Shown: positions 1 through 8,578 of the stretch, one piece after another
How positions within the stretch are numbered: position 1 is the first letter of the stretch
Layout: the number at the start of each line of letters is the position of its first letter
Assembly: GCA_964401685.1 (NCBI GenBank)
Contig: CAYNZH010000004.1
Coordinates: 1 to 64,000 of the forward strand
Source of the DNA: DASRQK01 sp964401685
GTDB taxonomy: Bacteria; Bacteroidota; Bacteroidia; Sphingobacteriales; Sphingobacteriaceae
DNA length: 64,000 nucleotides
Reading direction: 5' to 3'
Position numbers and translations under genes: made by a program
Notes under the pieces: generated by a model
What the model was told of the DNA's origin: nothing
What the model saw: only the letters and a program-made list of their open reading frames with translations
Database searches by the model: none

Positions 1-658
1 CGTCGCCCCATTGTTCCTCCATTTTCGAGTAATCGAGGCTTCTACCGTCCACCCGTGGTGGCGTACCTGTTTTCATGCGACCAGATTCGAAACCGAGCGC
101 CATCAATTGTTCAGTTAGCCCGGTAGCAGCACGTTCTGCGGTCCTTCCGCCGCCGAATTTTTTTTCTCCAATATGAATCAAGCCGTTCAAGAAGGTTCCG
201 TTCGTCAATATTACGGCATCCGCACTGATCTGTACGCCGAGTGACGTCACAACGCCGGTAGCCCTGCCGTTTTTTGTAGTTATTTCTTTGACAGTGTCCT
301 GCCAAATGTCAAGGTTTGATAATGACTCAAGCTGCAGACGCCATTCTTGGGCAAATTGCATGCGGTCGTTTTGGGTTCTCGGGCTCCACATAGCAGGCCC
401 TTTGGATTTGTTGAGCATCCTGAACTGTATGGTGCTTTTGTCGGAAATTATTCCCGAATAACCACCCAGCGCGTCAATCTCCCTTACGATTTGCCCTTTT
501 GCCACACCACCCATGGCTGGGTTACAGCTCATCTGCGCAATAGTTCCCATATTCATGGTAATCAGCAGCACCTTCGAGCCCATGTTGGCGGCAACTGCCG
601 CGGCTTCACAGCCTGCATGCCCCCCTCCAACGACGATAATATTATATTTGTTGAACAT
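1..658 (-). CDS. mnmG: MnmG (GidA), tRNA uridine-5-carboxymethylaminomethyl modification enzyme, N-terminal part
   Basis: Reading the minus strand from the ATG at 658-656 gives 219 uninterrupted codons that run off the window edge, so only the N-terminal third of a roughly 620-residue protein is present. Residues 11-21 (GGGHAGCEAAA) form the FAD-binding Rossmann loop. CNPAMGG at 45-51, then GTFLNGLIHIG and KTGTPPR further on, are conserved in MnmG. With MnmE the enzyme makes cmnm5U34 in the wobble position of several tRNAs, using FAD, a folate one-carbon unit and glycine. It lies 55 bp downstream of the ABC-F gene on the same strand, and two parS-like sites fill the spacer. Confidence 0.96.
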   Translation of the reverse strand, partial: MFNKYNIIVVGGGHAGCEAAAVAANMGSKVLLITMNMGTIAQMSCNPAMGGVAKGQIVREIDALGGYSGIISDKSTIQFRMLNKSKGPAMWSPRTQNDRMQFAQEWRLQLESLSNLDIWQDTVKEITTKNGRATGVVTSLGVQISADAVILTNGTFLNGLIHIGEKKFGGGRTAERAATGLTEQLMALGFESGRMKTGTPPRVDGRSLDYSKMEEQWGD

Positions 659-670
659 ATATTCTTTTTT

Positions 671-686
671 TGTTCCACGTGGAACG
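671..686. other. parS-like centromere site, copy 1
   Basis: TGTTCCACGTGGAACG matches the broad bacterial parS consensus (TGTTnCACGTGnAACA) at all but its last base; the inner 14 bases are a perfect palindrome. It lies in the 55-bp spacer upstream of mnmG. ParB binding is inferred from sequence only. Confidence 0.75.
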
Positions 687-695
687 CTTCCTCGG

Positions 696-711
696 TGTTC
701 CACGTGGAACA
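696..711. other. parS-like centromere site, copy 2
   Basis: TGTTCCACGTGGAACA is a perfect 16-bp palindrome and fits the parS consensus exactly. Its centre lies 25 bp from that of copy 1, and it ends two bases before the stop codon of the ABC-F gene at 714. Two sites this close to mnmG/gidA, a gene often found near replication origins, support a ParB-loading centromere. Confidence 0.8.
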
Positions 712-713
712 CC

Positions 714-2564
714 TTAATCAATCATCTCCGCGAGACTCAGCCAACGCTCTGACTTCTCATCTAGCTCAGATCGCAATTTTTCTACCTTGTCTGCTAACTC
801 CATTAACTCGAGATGGTCCGTTGTCGACAACATCTTTTCAGAATTCGATCTGATCTGTGATTCGACCTCGGGAATTTCCCTGCCTAATCGTTCGAACTCC
901 TCTTGTTCTTTATAGCTAACCTTCTTTTTTGCAGGTTTTGAGCTTACGGTCACTTTTTGTGCTTTAGCCGCATTCTTTTGTGCTTCCTTGGCTTCCTCCT
1001 GATAATCCGCATAATTACCGTTGTAAATTTGTATTTTACCTTCGCCCTGAAAAATGAATAGCTGTTCGGTCATTTTGTCCAACAGGTATCTGTCGTGTGA
1101 AACCAAAAGCAAAATCCCGCTAAAGTTTAGCAAGAATTCTTCTAACACGTTTAGCGTATCAATGTCCAGATCGTTTGTCGGCTCATCCAACACCAGAATG
1201 TTTGGGTTTTTCATGAGGACACGCATCAATTGTAGACGCTTTTTCTCGCCTCCGCTAAGGTTCAATACCGGAGCGTGTTGTTTGGGAGGAGGGAAGAGGA
1301 AAAGGGTTAAAAGCTGGCTCGCAGTAATTACGGAGCCGTCCGCCATTGAGATGTTCTCTGCAACATTTTTCACCACATCGATGACTCGTTCGTCGTCGTT
1401 AAAGTCCAGTCCCCCCTGCCTATAATAACCTATTACGACCGTTTCGCCATGTTCTATATGGCCTTGGTCGGGTTGTATAACGCCTGTCGCTAGATTGAGA
1501 AAAGTGGATTTTCCTGAGCCATTTGGACCCGCTAACCCAATTCGATCACCTTTTTTAAATACGTAATTGAAATCTTTAATAATTGTTTGCGAATCGTATT
1601 GCTTAGAAACGCCGTGAAATTCGATAATTTTGTTTCCCAGGCGAGCACTTTTCATGCTAAGGTGTAGCTGAGCTTGGTTGGTTTTTCCCTTTACTTTCTC
1701 GTCTAGTTCCTCAAAAGCAGAAATTCGCGATTTTGACTTTGTCCCTCGCGCTTTGGGTTGCCTTCTCATCCATTCCAATTCTTTTTTCCAGAGGCTTTTG
1801 TTTTTTGCATAAGCAACTTCATCTTCTGCAGCCATCTCGTTTTTTTTCTCGAGGTAATAAGCATAATTTCCTCTAAAGGCTTGAACCTTCCCGCGGTCGA
1901 GCTCGCGTATTTCAGTGGACACATTTTCCATGAAATAGCGATCATGCGTTACCAAAATTACCGTTTTCTGCCCGGTAGTGAGTAGTTTCTCCAGCCACTC
2001 GATGGTCTCTATATCCAAGTGGTTTGTCGGCTCATCCAGTATATAAACGTCTGGTTCGTCTAACAGGAGTTTTGCCAAACTGAGGCGTTTCTTTTGACCA
2101 CCTGAGAGTGAATCGATTTTTTGATCAAAATTGCGGATTCCAAGGCGATTGAGAATCGTTTTTATGTTATTTTCGTACTCCCAAGCGTTAGAGTCATTGA
2201 TTTGGTTTATCAATTCTTCTATCCGTTGCTTATCCCCCGATGGATCTTCAAGGAGTTTCTCGTATTCCCAAATGAGTTTTTGCTCCGGGCTCTCGGAGGC
2301 TGAAATGAAGTCGAATATTGTATTAAGGCCCTTGAAATCAGGATCTTGATCAAGGAAACCTATGCGAATTCCCTTCTCATAAACGACCAGCCCCTCAAGG
2401 GGACTCAATAAACCGCCAAGGATCTTCAACAAGGTCGATTTTCCGGTACCGTTGATTCCCAGGAGGGCAATTCTGTCCCCTCTATGTACGCTGAAATTTA
2501 AATCCTTGAATAACCACCTGTCATGGTATGCGTGGCCTAGCCGCTCTGTCGAAATTATACTCAC
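714..2564 (-). CDS. uup: ABC-F family ATPase, Uup type
   Basis: A 616-residue soluble protein with two ABC cassettes and no membrane segments, the ABC-F layout. The first cassette has Walker A GINGTGKST at 36-44, signature LSGGQKKRLSLA and Walker B ILDEPTNHLD. The second has GPNGSGKST, LSGGEKKRLQLM and VLDEPTNDLD. A linker rich in K and E joins them. The last 80 or so residues are a charged coiled coil typical of Uup, which binds branched DNA or ribosomes in other bacteria. ABC-F proteins act on the ribosomal E site or on DNA intermediates rather than in transport. A minus-strand -7-like box (TATTTTTG, 2611-2604) lies about 40 bases upstream of the start. Confidence 0.92.
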   Translation of the reverse strand: MSIISTERLGHAYHDRWLFKDLNFSVHRGDRIALLGINGTGKSTLLKILGGLLSPLEGLVVYEKGIRIGFLDQDPDFKGLNTIFDFISASESPEQKLIWEYEKLLEDPSGDKQRIEELINQINDSNAWEYENNIKTILNRLGIRNFDQKIDSLSGGQKKRLSLAKLLLDEPDVYILDEPTNHLDIETIEWLEKLLTTGQKTVILVTHDRYFMENVSTEIRELDRGKVQAFRGNYAYYLEKKNEMAAEDEVAYAKNKSLWKKELEWMRRQPKARGTKSKSRISAFEELDEKVKGKTNQAQLHLSMKSARLGNKIIEFHGVSKQYDSQTIIKDFNYVFKKGDRIGLAGPNGSGKSTFLNLATGVIQPDQGHIEHGETVVIGYYRQGGLDFNDDERVIDVVKNVAENISMADGSVITASQLLTLFLFPPPKQHAPVLNLSGGEKKRLQLMRVLMKNPNILVLDEPTNDLDIDTLNVLEEFLLNFSGILLLVSHDRYLLDKMTEQLFIFQGEGKIQIYNGNYADYQEEAKEAQKNAAKAQKVTVSSKPAKKKVSYKEQEEFERLGREIPEVESQIRSNSEKMLSTTDHLELMELADKVEKLRSELDEKSERWLSLAEMID

Positions 2565-2603
2565 TTTATTATCACTTAAGGATATACTCTACCCATTTTG
2601 CGA

Positions 2604-2611
2604 CAAAAATA
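2604..2611 (-). promoter_or_regulatory. Possible -7 box for the ABC-F gene
   Basis: On the minus strand this reads TATTTTTG, a full match to the Bacteroidota -7 consensus TAnnTTTG, 40 bases before the ABC-F start codon. No -33 TTTG is present at the usual spacing, so support is moderate to weak. Confidence 0.3.
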
Positions 2612-2650
2612 CGGAAAAATTGCGGTAATGCCTTATGGCCCAAATTGCTT

Positions 2651-3445
2651 TTACCAGCGGCCGCTTGCGCCACCGCCTCCAAAGCCACCACCACCAAAGC
2701 CCCCAAAGCCTCCTCCTCCGCCTCCGAAACCTCCTCTGCCACCCCCGAAACCTCCATAACCTCCGCGTCCCGATCGGCCTTTATTGCCCATTTGCCCGAG
2801 TAACAATAACCAGAACAAGTCCGAAGAACCTTTTCCACCCATCACTTCGCCATCATTGTCGCCACGGTTTTTACCTATTATAACGATAATTACAATCACT
2901 ATTACAATCAGGATTAGCGCGGCCGGTACTCCTGTTTCTGAGTTGGCCTGCCGTCTGTCCTGATACTCACCTTTTGTATAGGAAATCAGCGCATCAGTTG
3001 CGCGATCGATACCCTCGTAATAGTTTTCGTTTCGGAAAGCAGGCTTGATTTCGTTTTCTATGATCCTATACGCTATAATGTCTGGAACAGCCCCCTCGAC
3101 GCCATAACCTGTTTGAATGGTCACGGCTCGATCGCCTAGTGCAACCAGCAGCAGTATACCATTGTCATTTTTCTCGCTGCCGATGCCCCACTTTTGAGCG
3201 AGGCGCACACCATAATCCGCTATATCATAACCGCCTGTCGACTGCATCACTACAACGGCAATCTGTGTAGACGTCGTGTCGTCAAATGCAACGAGTTTGT
3301 TTTCCAGCTGCTGCCTTTCAGCCGAGGTTAGGGTGCTTGTAAAATCGGTGACTAAAGTCCTTGACGGTTCCGGAAAATCCTGCCCTTTCGCCACCGTCAG
3401 GCAGGCAAGAAACGGTAGAAATAAAATAATTTTAAGAATCCTCAT
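2651..3445 (-). CDS. TPM-domain membrane protein with glycine-rich tail (YgcG family)
   Basis: A 264-residue protein with an N-terminal signal peptide (about 1-22), a TPM domain (about 30-150, from PEPSRTLVTDF onward), a single transmembrane helix (ALILIVIVIVIIVIIG, about 175-190), and a C-terminal tail of about 45 residues made almost entirely of Gly with Phe, Arg and Ser, ending ASGRW. TPM domains occur in YgcG and in plant TLP18.3, which has phosphatase activity; the bacterial role is not established. It is the last gene of a lemA-TPM-TPM operon, starting three bases after the preceding stop. The tail is low-complexity and its function is unknown. Confidence 0.85.
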   Translation of the reverse strand: MRILKIILFLPFLACLTVAKGQDFPEPSRTLVTDFTSTLTSAERQQLENKLVAFDDTTSTQIAVVVMQSTGGYDIADYGVRLAQKWGIGSEKNDNGILLLVALGDRAVTIQTGYGVEGAVPDIIAYRIIENEIKPAFRNENYYEGIDRATDALISYTKGEYQDRRQANSETGVPAALILIVIVIVIIVIIGKNRGDNDGEVMGGKGSSDLFWLLLLGQMGNKGRSGRGGYGGFGGGRGGFGGGGGGFGGFGGGGFGGGGASGRW

Positions 3446-3448
3446 GCC

Positions 3449-3877
3449 CTATTCTCCGAAAAAGATTTCATTGGGTAATTCGTTAACGTCATCCGTCGCC
3501 GTAGGAAAGAAGTTTTTCAGCTGATTCCCCACATGTTTTATTCCAGATACCAATCCGTCGGCAATCTGCCTTTGTTTAAAATGCGCAAGCATAAGCTGCT
3601 TCGTTTCGTCCCAAAAGTTGATAGACACGCGCTTGTGAATTCCTTCGTCACCTAAAATGGCGAACTGGTGATCTTCGACCGCCACATAAATGAGCACCCC
3701 ATTGCGCTGGGCGGTTTTATGCATTTTCAGCTTTTCGAAAAAATAGGCCGCCCTATCCAGAGGATCGGTTTTGCAATATTTTTCGATGGCGACCCGGATT
3801 TCGCCTGATGTAGCGTTTTCGGCAAGATTTATCGCGTGAATGATCCTTTCCTGTGATTCAGTATTGAGTACGCCCAT
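3449..3877 (-). CDS. TPM-domain protein, soluble
   Basis: A 142-residue protein when started at the ATG at 3877 (MGVLNTES), seven bases after the lemA stop. An upstream ATG at 3955 would overlap lemA by about 70 bases and adds residues with no domain match. It carries a TPM domain (ENATSGEIRVAIE, then VLIYVAVEDHQFAILGDEGIH, and a late VGNQLKNFFP) but has no signal peptide or obvious membrane helix, unlike its downstream partner. It is probably cytosolic or at the inner face of the membrane. Pairs of TPM proteins behind lemA are common in Bacteroidota. Confidence 0.82.
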   Translation of the reverse strand: MGVLNTESQERIIHAINLAENATSGEIRVAIEKYCKTDPLDRAAYFFEKLKMHKTAQRNGVLIYVAVEDHQFAILGDEGIHKRVSINFWDETKQLMLAHFKQRQIADGLVSGIKHVGNQLKNFFPTATDDVNELPNEIFFGE

Positions 3878-3884
3878 AATCGAA

Positions 3885-4463
3885 TTAAAATTGAACTTCG
3901 GGGGCGCTTTCCGCGCCAGATTCGGCTGTAAAATAACCTTTTTGCTTGAAACCAAAGATCCCGGCCATCATGTTGTTAGGGAAACGGCGAATAGTAGCAT
4001 TATATTGTTGGGTCGCCTCGTTGAATGCGCGCCTTTCTGTGGAAATACGGTTTTCTGTACCCTCCAACTGTGCCTGTAATTCCAGGAAGTTTTGATTGGC
4101 CTTTAATTCAGGATAGCGCTCGACCGAAACGAGCAGGCGCCCAATAGACTGAGACAATGCATCCTGGGAGCGCTGGAAGTTCTGAATAGCTTCCGGATCC
4201 AGATTTTCTGGGTCGACAGTGACAGAGGTTGCTTTTGCCCGTGCCTCGATAACTTGAGTCAAGGTTTCTTGCTCAAAGTCTGCAGCACCTTTAACCGTAT
4301 TAACGAGGTTTGGGATCAGATCTGCACGACGTTGATAGGCATTTTCCACCTGAGCCCATTTCCCTTTCACGTTTTCTTCCAGGTTGACCATGGTATTATA
4401 GCCACAGGAGCTGAAGGAAAGTGCGGTAAACAATCCGACGATCGCGATAATGATTCTTTTCAT
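3885..4463 (-). CDS. lemA: LemA family lipoprotein
   Basis: A 192-residue protein with a lipoprotein signal ending SFSSC (Cys20), followed by the LemA helical core: NLEENVKGKWAQVENAYQRRADLIPNLV, then QSIGRLLVSVERYPELKANQNFLELQAQLEGTENRIS and FNEATQQYNATIRRFPNN. LemA proteins are membrane-anchored helical bundles of unclear biochemical role. It is first in the operon with the two TPM genes on the minus strand and diverges from the FAD oxidoreductase gene at 4550. I see no clear minus-strand promoter box in the 86-bp divergent region. Confidence 0.93.
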   Translation of the reverse strand: MKRIIIAIVGLFTALSFSSCGYNTMVNLEENVKGKWAQVENAYQRRADLIPNLVNTVKGAADFEQETLTQVIEARAKATSVTVDPENLDPEAIQNFQRSQDALSQSIGRLLVSVERYPELKANQNFLELQAQLEGTENRISTERRAFNEATQQYNATIRRFPNNMMAGIFGFKQKGYFTAESGAESAPEVQF

Positions 4464-4489
4464 TTCAATGTTTTTAAAGTGTCTTCAGC

Positions 4490-4514
4490 TTTGACTACAA
4501 ATTTCATACCTTTG
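4490..4514 (+). promoter_or_regulatory. Possible promoter of the FAD oxidoreductase gene
   Basis: TACCTTTG at 4507-4514 fits the -7 consensus TAnnTTTG and lies 35 bases before the start codon. A TTTG at 4490-4493 is a candidate -33 element, but the 13-base spacing is shorter than usual. Confidence 0.35.
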
Positions 4515-4549
4515 TTACGTTTCGGAGTTAAATTTCCTGATTCACTTAC

Positions 4550-6094
4550 ATGGGAAGAGAAATTGAGTTGGCCATTAACCCTGAGAATATTCAGGATGAA
4601 CAGCACATCCGCTTGCAAGGGGCAAAGAAGCTGAACGTCCCCCCTTCGACTATAAAAGGCTTTAAGATAAGAAAGCGGTCTATCGACGCCCGCAGCAAAA
4701 AGGTGGTCTTCAGAGTAAAAGTGATTTTTTTCCTGGAGGAGACACCTGCACAAGAATCTTTCGAATTTTCTGCTCAGCCAGTGCATTCAGCACCTTCGGC
4801 AGTGATCGTTGGTGCAGGTCCTGCGGGTCTGTTTGCCGCACTCAGATGTATAGAGCTGGGTATCAAGCCTATCATTATTGAGAGAGGAAAAGATGTACAA
4901 AAGCGTCGTCGAGATTTGGCCCTGCTGAACCGCGATGGCCTGGTTGACGAAGACTCTAATTACTGCTTCGGTGAGGGCGGGGCAGGAACGTACTCTGACG
5001 GAAAGCTATATACCCGCGCAGACAAAAGAGGCAATGTGCAGCGCGTTTTACAATGGTTTGTCGCTCATGGAGCGCCGGCAGACATTCTGGTTGATGCCCG
5101 TCCCCATATTGGAACCAACAAACTTCCACATATTATTCGGGCGATTCGAGAGACCATTCTGGATAGAGGCGGGGAAATTCACTTCGAAACAAGGCTCACG
5201 GACATTCGTGTCAAAGCCGGCCACATAGAAAGTATTGCGTTGCAAACAGGCGAGCGTATTCCCTGCAGGCAACTCATCCTCGCGACAGGGCATTCGGCAA
5301 GAGACATATTTTATTTATTCGAAAACAAAGGCTGGCTCCTGGAAGCGAAGCCCTTTGCGCTGGGCGTGAGAATAGAGCATCCCCAGGAGATCATCGACCG
5401 GGCTCAATACCACTGCGACGTTCGCAGCGAACACCTGCCGCCCGCCTATTACAATCTCGTGCAACAGATAGAAGACAAAGGAGTTTTCTCCTTTTGCATG
5501 TGCCCCGGCGGCGTGATCGCCCCTTGTGCAACCCAGGAAGGCGAAATCGTAGTCAATGGCTGGTCCCCGTCAAAAAGAAATAATCCTCACGCAAACTCCG
5601 GCACCGTCGTACAAGTCGAGTTTTCAGACGTACCTGAAGCCCGATCGGATGCAATGGCCCTGCTCCGGTTTCAAGCCCGGATCGAGCAAAAAGCTTTCGC
5701 TGCTGGCGGCGGTAATCAGGTTGCGCCCGGACAGCGAATGGTCGATTTTGTCGAAGGAAAGCTTTCCAAAACTTTACCGGACAATTCCTACAAACCGGGG
5801 GTGAGGGCGGCCATGTTGGAGGAAATACTGCCGGACTTTGTCGCCAATTCCCTCAAGAAAGCGCTGCCTCTTTTTGGCAAAAAAATGAAAGGTTATTACA
5901 CCAATGAAGCACTCTTGGTTGGAGTAGAATCCAGGACTTCGTCACCTGTGAGGATTCCTCGTGACAAGGAAACCCTACAGCACCCACAGATTAAAGGATT
6001 ATTTCCCTGCGGTGAGGGCGCAGGGTACGCCGGCGGAATTCTTTCGGCAGCAATCGACGGCATAAACTGTGCTGAAAAACTGATGAAAGGGTAG
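4550..6094 (+). CDS. FAD-dependent oxidoreductase (COG2509 family)
   Basis: A 514-residue protein. The first 75 or so residues are a basic alpha/beta domain (SIDARSKKVVFRVKV). A FAD Rossmann loop VIVGAGPAGLFAALR follows at about 85-100, then the family-typical YCFGEGGAGTYSDGKLYTR. A late GEGAGYAGGILSAAIDGINCAE closes the FAD site. This matches the uncharacterised FAD-dependent dehydrogenases of COG2509, which are distinct from the HI0933/BaiN group. Substrate unknown. hemW starts two bases after its stop, so the two genes are probably co-transcribed. Confidence 0.88.
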   Translation: MGREIELAINPENIQDEQHIRLQGAKKLNVPPSTIKGFKIRKRSIDARSKKVVFRVKVIFFLEETPAQESFEFSAQPVHSAPSAVIVGAGPAGLFAALRCIELGIKPIIIERGKDVQKRRRDLALLNRDGLVDEDSNYCFGEGGAGTYSDGKLYTRADKRGNVQRVLQWFVAHGAPADILVDARPHIGTNKLPHIIRAIRETILDRGGEIHFETRLTDIRVKAGHIESIALQTGERIPCRQLILATGHSARDIFYLFENKGWLLEAKPFALGVRIEHPQEIIDRAQYHCDVRSEHLPPAYYNLVQQIEDKGVFSFCMCPGGVIAPCATQEGEIVVNGWSPSKRNNPHANSGTVVQVEFSDVPEARSDAMALLRFQARIEQKAFAAGGGNQVAPGQRMVDFVEGKLSKTLPDNSYKPGVRAAMLEEILPDFVANSLKKALPLFGKKMKGYYTNEALLVGVESRTSSPVRIPRDKETLQHPQIKGLFPCGEGAGYAGGILSAAIDGINCAEKLMKG

Positions 6095-6096
6095 TT

Positions 6097-7263
6097 ATGG
6101 GAAACAAGACACACTCCAAGGCTGGAATTTACCTGCATGTACCCTTCTGTAAACAAGCTTGCCACTACTGTGATTTTCATTTTTCCACATCAATGAAGCA
6201 GAAAGAAGCCGTGCTCGCTGCGATGCACGAGGAACTAGAGCTTCGGGCTGCGCAGGGATTTCTTCCGAAAGGACAGATTGACTCCATTTATTTCGGTGGC
6301 GGGACTCCTTCGCTCTTAGAACCCTCGGAGATATATGGTTTTTTGGATCACATTTCCAGACTTTTCGACTGTAGTGAGACTCGCGAAATTACTCTTGAGG
6401 CCAATCCTGACGACCTCTCATTGGCAAAAATCCGCGGACTGAAAGCGGCAGGCATCAACCGGCTCAGTGTGGGCGTTCAATCGTTTTACGACGAGGATCT
6501 GATATGGATGAATCGTGCACATAGGGCAGAAGAAGCCTTGACGACCCTGAAAGCAATACAGGAGGCGGGCATTTCAAACATTACAGCAGACCTGATTTAC
6601 GGATTCCCCTTGCTTGATGATCAAAAATGGGCGAGCAATGTGGGCACCATGATAGATCTTGGGATTCCACATATCTCAGCGTATAGCATGACAGTCGAGC
6701 CTCGAACCGCGCTGGGCGCATTCGTTAGTAAGGGAAAAGAGCCGGCAATGGATGAAGAGCAGAGTGCGAGACAATTTGAGTATTTAATGGACACGCTCAA
6801 GACAGCGGGTTATGACCATTATGAAATTTCCAACTGGGCAATGCCTGGGCATCAAGCTGTGCATAACGCAAACTATTGGAAGGGCAATGCCTATCTGGGG
6901 ATTGGACCATCGGCTCACTCCTTCAGCGGAAGGGAGCGCAGCTGGAATATCAGGAACAATAGTCTTTATGTCAAAAGTTTAGAGAGCGGTCAGATTCCCT
7001 ACGAGAGTGAGACGCTCACAGAACGGGATCGGCTGAATGAATACATCATGACTGCGCTAAGGACCTCCAGGGGTTTTGATTTGGCATGGGTCGAGAGCGA
7101 GTTTGGCGAGATTTTTTCCCTGAACGAGCTACGACACACCCTAAAGGGTCTCGAGGGAAAAGGCTGGATTTTGAGAACCGAAGAAGGAGAACAGCGATTT
7201 GCACTGTCCAGCACGGGAAAGCTTCTCGCAGACCGTATTGCCTCCGATCTTTTCATGGATTGA
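6097..7263 (+). CDS. hemW: HemW, radical SAM heme chaperone
   Basis: A 388-residue radical SAM protein. YLHVPFCKQACHYCDFHF near residue 12 holds the CxxxCxxC cluster motif, with a following aromatic residue as in HemW. FGGGTPS, the SAM-binding glycine motif, follows at about 68. HNANYWKGNAYLGIGPSAHS matches the HemN/HemW C-terminal half. The CxxxCxxCD pattern rather than CxxxCxxCxC, and the length below 400, favour HemW (heme insertion) over HemN (coproporphyrinogen dehydrogenase). It ends at 7263, directly abutting the convergent waaA stop at 7264, with no room for a terminator. Confidence 0.92.
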   Translation: MGNKTHSKAGIYLHVPFCKQACHYCDFHFSTSMKQKEAVLAAMHEELELRAAQGFLPKGQIDSIYFGGGTPSLLEPSEIYGFLDHISRLFDCSETREITLEANPDDLSLAKIRGLKAAGINRLSVGVQSFYDEDLIWMNRAHRAEEALTTLKAIQEAGISNITADLIYGFPLLDDQKWASNVGTMIDLGIPHISAYSMTVEPRTALGAFVSKGKEPAMDEEQSARQFEYLMDTLKTAGYDHYEISNWAMPGHQAVHNANYWKGNAYLGIGPSAHSFSGRERSWNIRNNSLYVKSLESGQIPYESETLTERDRLNEYIMTALRTSRGFDLAWVESEFGEIFSLNELRHTLKGLEGKGWILRTEEGEQRFALSSTGKLLADRIASDLFMD

Positions 7264-8499
7264 TCAGGCCAGGTTTGGGGGGAACAACACCGACGTAATT
7301 TTGTCAGTCGCACCTTTGTTGTCTTCGACAAACTGTCCGGAAAGTGCGCTAGCACCGTCTCTGGCAGTGGTGTCGCACCATTTTTTCCACTGCGCACCTA
7401 GTTGGGCCGCATTTTCGACTGACTGTGCTGCTCCCATCTGCAGCAGTGCCTTTGCCTCCGCAAATTTATGGTAGTTAGGCCCAAATAAAACGGGTTTTCC
7501 GTGTGCCGCTGGTTCCAGAGTATTGTGAATTCCCGCGCCGAAGCCTCCACCTACATAGGCAAGATCGCCATAGGCATAGAGTTTAGAGAGAAGGCCTATA
7601 TTATCAATGATCAACACTCTCGCTTCAGGATTCGTTTCTAGCTCCGAATACAGAACAGAGTTTTCGGGGAAAAGCCCTTGCACCTCCGCCAATCTCCATT
7701 CATGTACCTCGTGTGGCGCGACAATCAGTTTCCAAGAAGGAAAGTGAACCAAGGTGTCAGACAGGATCTGTTCGTCTTTTAGCCAAGTACTTCCTGCGAC
7801 GAGTACGAGCTGATCACCAGCGAACTTCTGAATCAGCGGCAATATTTCGGACTTCTTTTGTATCTCGGCAACCCGGTCGAAGCGCGTGTCGCCAACCACA
7901 GTGCAATTCCTCAGGCCTATTTGCGATAACAGTACGGCGCTTTCGGCGTTCTGAACAAAAAAATGCGTCACATTTCCCAGAATTTGACGAAAAAATCCGC
8001 CATAAGCTTTGAAATACGGTTGAGAGGGCCGAAAAATAGCTGAAATCACATACAGTGGGATGTCTCGCCGCCCCATTTCCTCGAAAAAATAATACCAGAA
8101 ATCGTATTTCGTAAAAACAGCCATTTCGGGACGAATTTTTTCCATAAAAAGTCGCGCGTTGCGTGCACTGTCTGCAGGCAAATAAAGAACTAAGTCCGCC
8201 AGCGGCGTGTCCTTTTGGATTTCATAACCCGATGGCGAATAAAATGTTATCACAATACGATGGTTCGGACGGGCGATACGCGCTTGCTCCAGAACCGGTC
8301 GACCTTGTTCGAACTCTCCCAAAGACGGAAAATGGAACCACAGGCTACGCAGTCCGAAGGCCGGGTCGGGAAGTTGCCGCAGGATCGAAAGGCTCGCCCG
8401 TCGTCCGCGAACCATCAACCTTGCTTTGGCATGAAATAAGGCAGCGAGACTGAGCAAACAGCCATAGAAATTAAGCCCAATCCAATAAACTATGGTCAT
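7264..8499 (-). CDS. waaA: Kdo transferase (3-deoxy-D-manno-octulosonic-acid transferase)
   Basis: A 411-residue GT-B glycosyltransferase. It has an N-terminal membrane-anchoring helix (about 1-25), then [25 protein letters not shown] and [13 protein letters not shown] in the acceptor domain. [20 protein letters not shown] and [32 protein letters not shown] lie in the CMP-Kdo-binding domain. It adds Kdo to lipid A precursors at the inner membrane, so the organism makes Kdo-containing LPS or lipooligosaccharide. Two minus-strand TATCTTTG boxes lie 30 and 70 bases upstream. The gene diverges from the UDP-sugar gene block. Confidence 0.93.
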   Translation of the reverse strand: MTIVYWIGLNFYGCLLSLAALFHAKARLMVRGRRASLSILRQLPDPAFGLRSLWFHFPSLGEFEQGRPVLEQARIARPNHRIVITFYSPSGYEIQKDTPLADLVLYLPADSARNARLFMEKIRPEMAVFTKYDFWYYFFEEMGRRDIPLYVISAIFRPSQPYFKAYGGFFRQILGNVTHFFVQNAESAVLLSQIGLRNCTVVGDTRFDRVAEIQKKSEILPLIQKFAGDQLVLVAGSTWLKDEQILSDTLVHFPSWKLIVAPHEVHEWRLAEVQGLFPENSVLYSELETNPEARVLIIDNIGLLSKLYAYGDLAYVGGGFGAGIHNTLEPAAHGKPVLFGPNYHKFAEAKALLQMGAAQSVENAAQLGAQWKKWCDTTARDGASALSGQFVEDNKGATDKITSVLFPPNLA

Positions 8500-8528
8500 G
8501 TTTCACCGGTATTTACTTATATTCGCAT

Positions 8529-8536
8529 CAAAGATA
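8529..8536 (-). promoter_or_regulatory. Possible -7 box for waaA (proximal copy)
   Basis: Reads TATCTTTG on the minus strand, 30 bases before the waaA start. A second identical box at 8576-8569 lies 40 bp further upstream. Neither has a clear -33 TTTG at normal spacing. Confidence 0.3.
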
Positions 8537-8578
8537 TTAAAACCCGAGGCCAAAGTAGGAAAAACGGCCAAAGATATT

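Noticed and set aside
347..853. A 168-residue plus-strand open frame across mnmG and the ABC-F gene end
   Set aside because: It is antisense to two clear genes, has no domain-like pattern, and covers the parS sites.
1054..1425. A 123-residue plus-strand frame inside the ABC-F gene
   Set aside because: Shadow frame opposite conserved ABC motifs; no independent start signal or family match.
4460..4786. A 108-residue minus-strand frame upstream of lemA
   Set aside because: It lies antisense to the start of the FAD oxidoreductase gene and shows no recognisable protein pattern.
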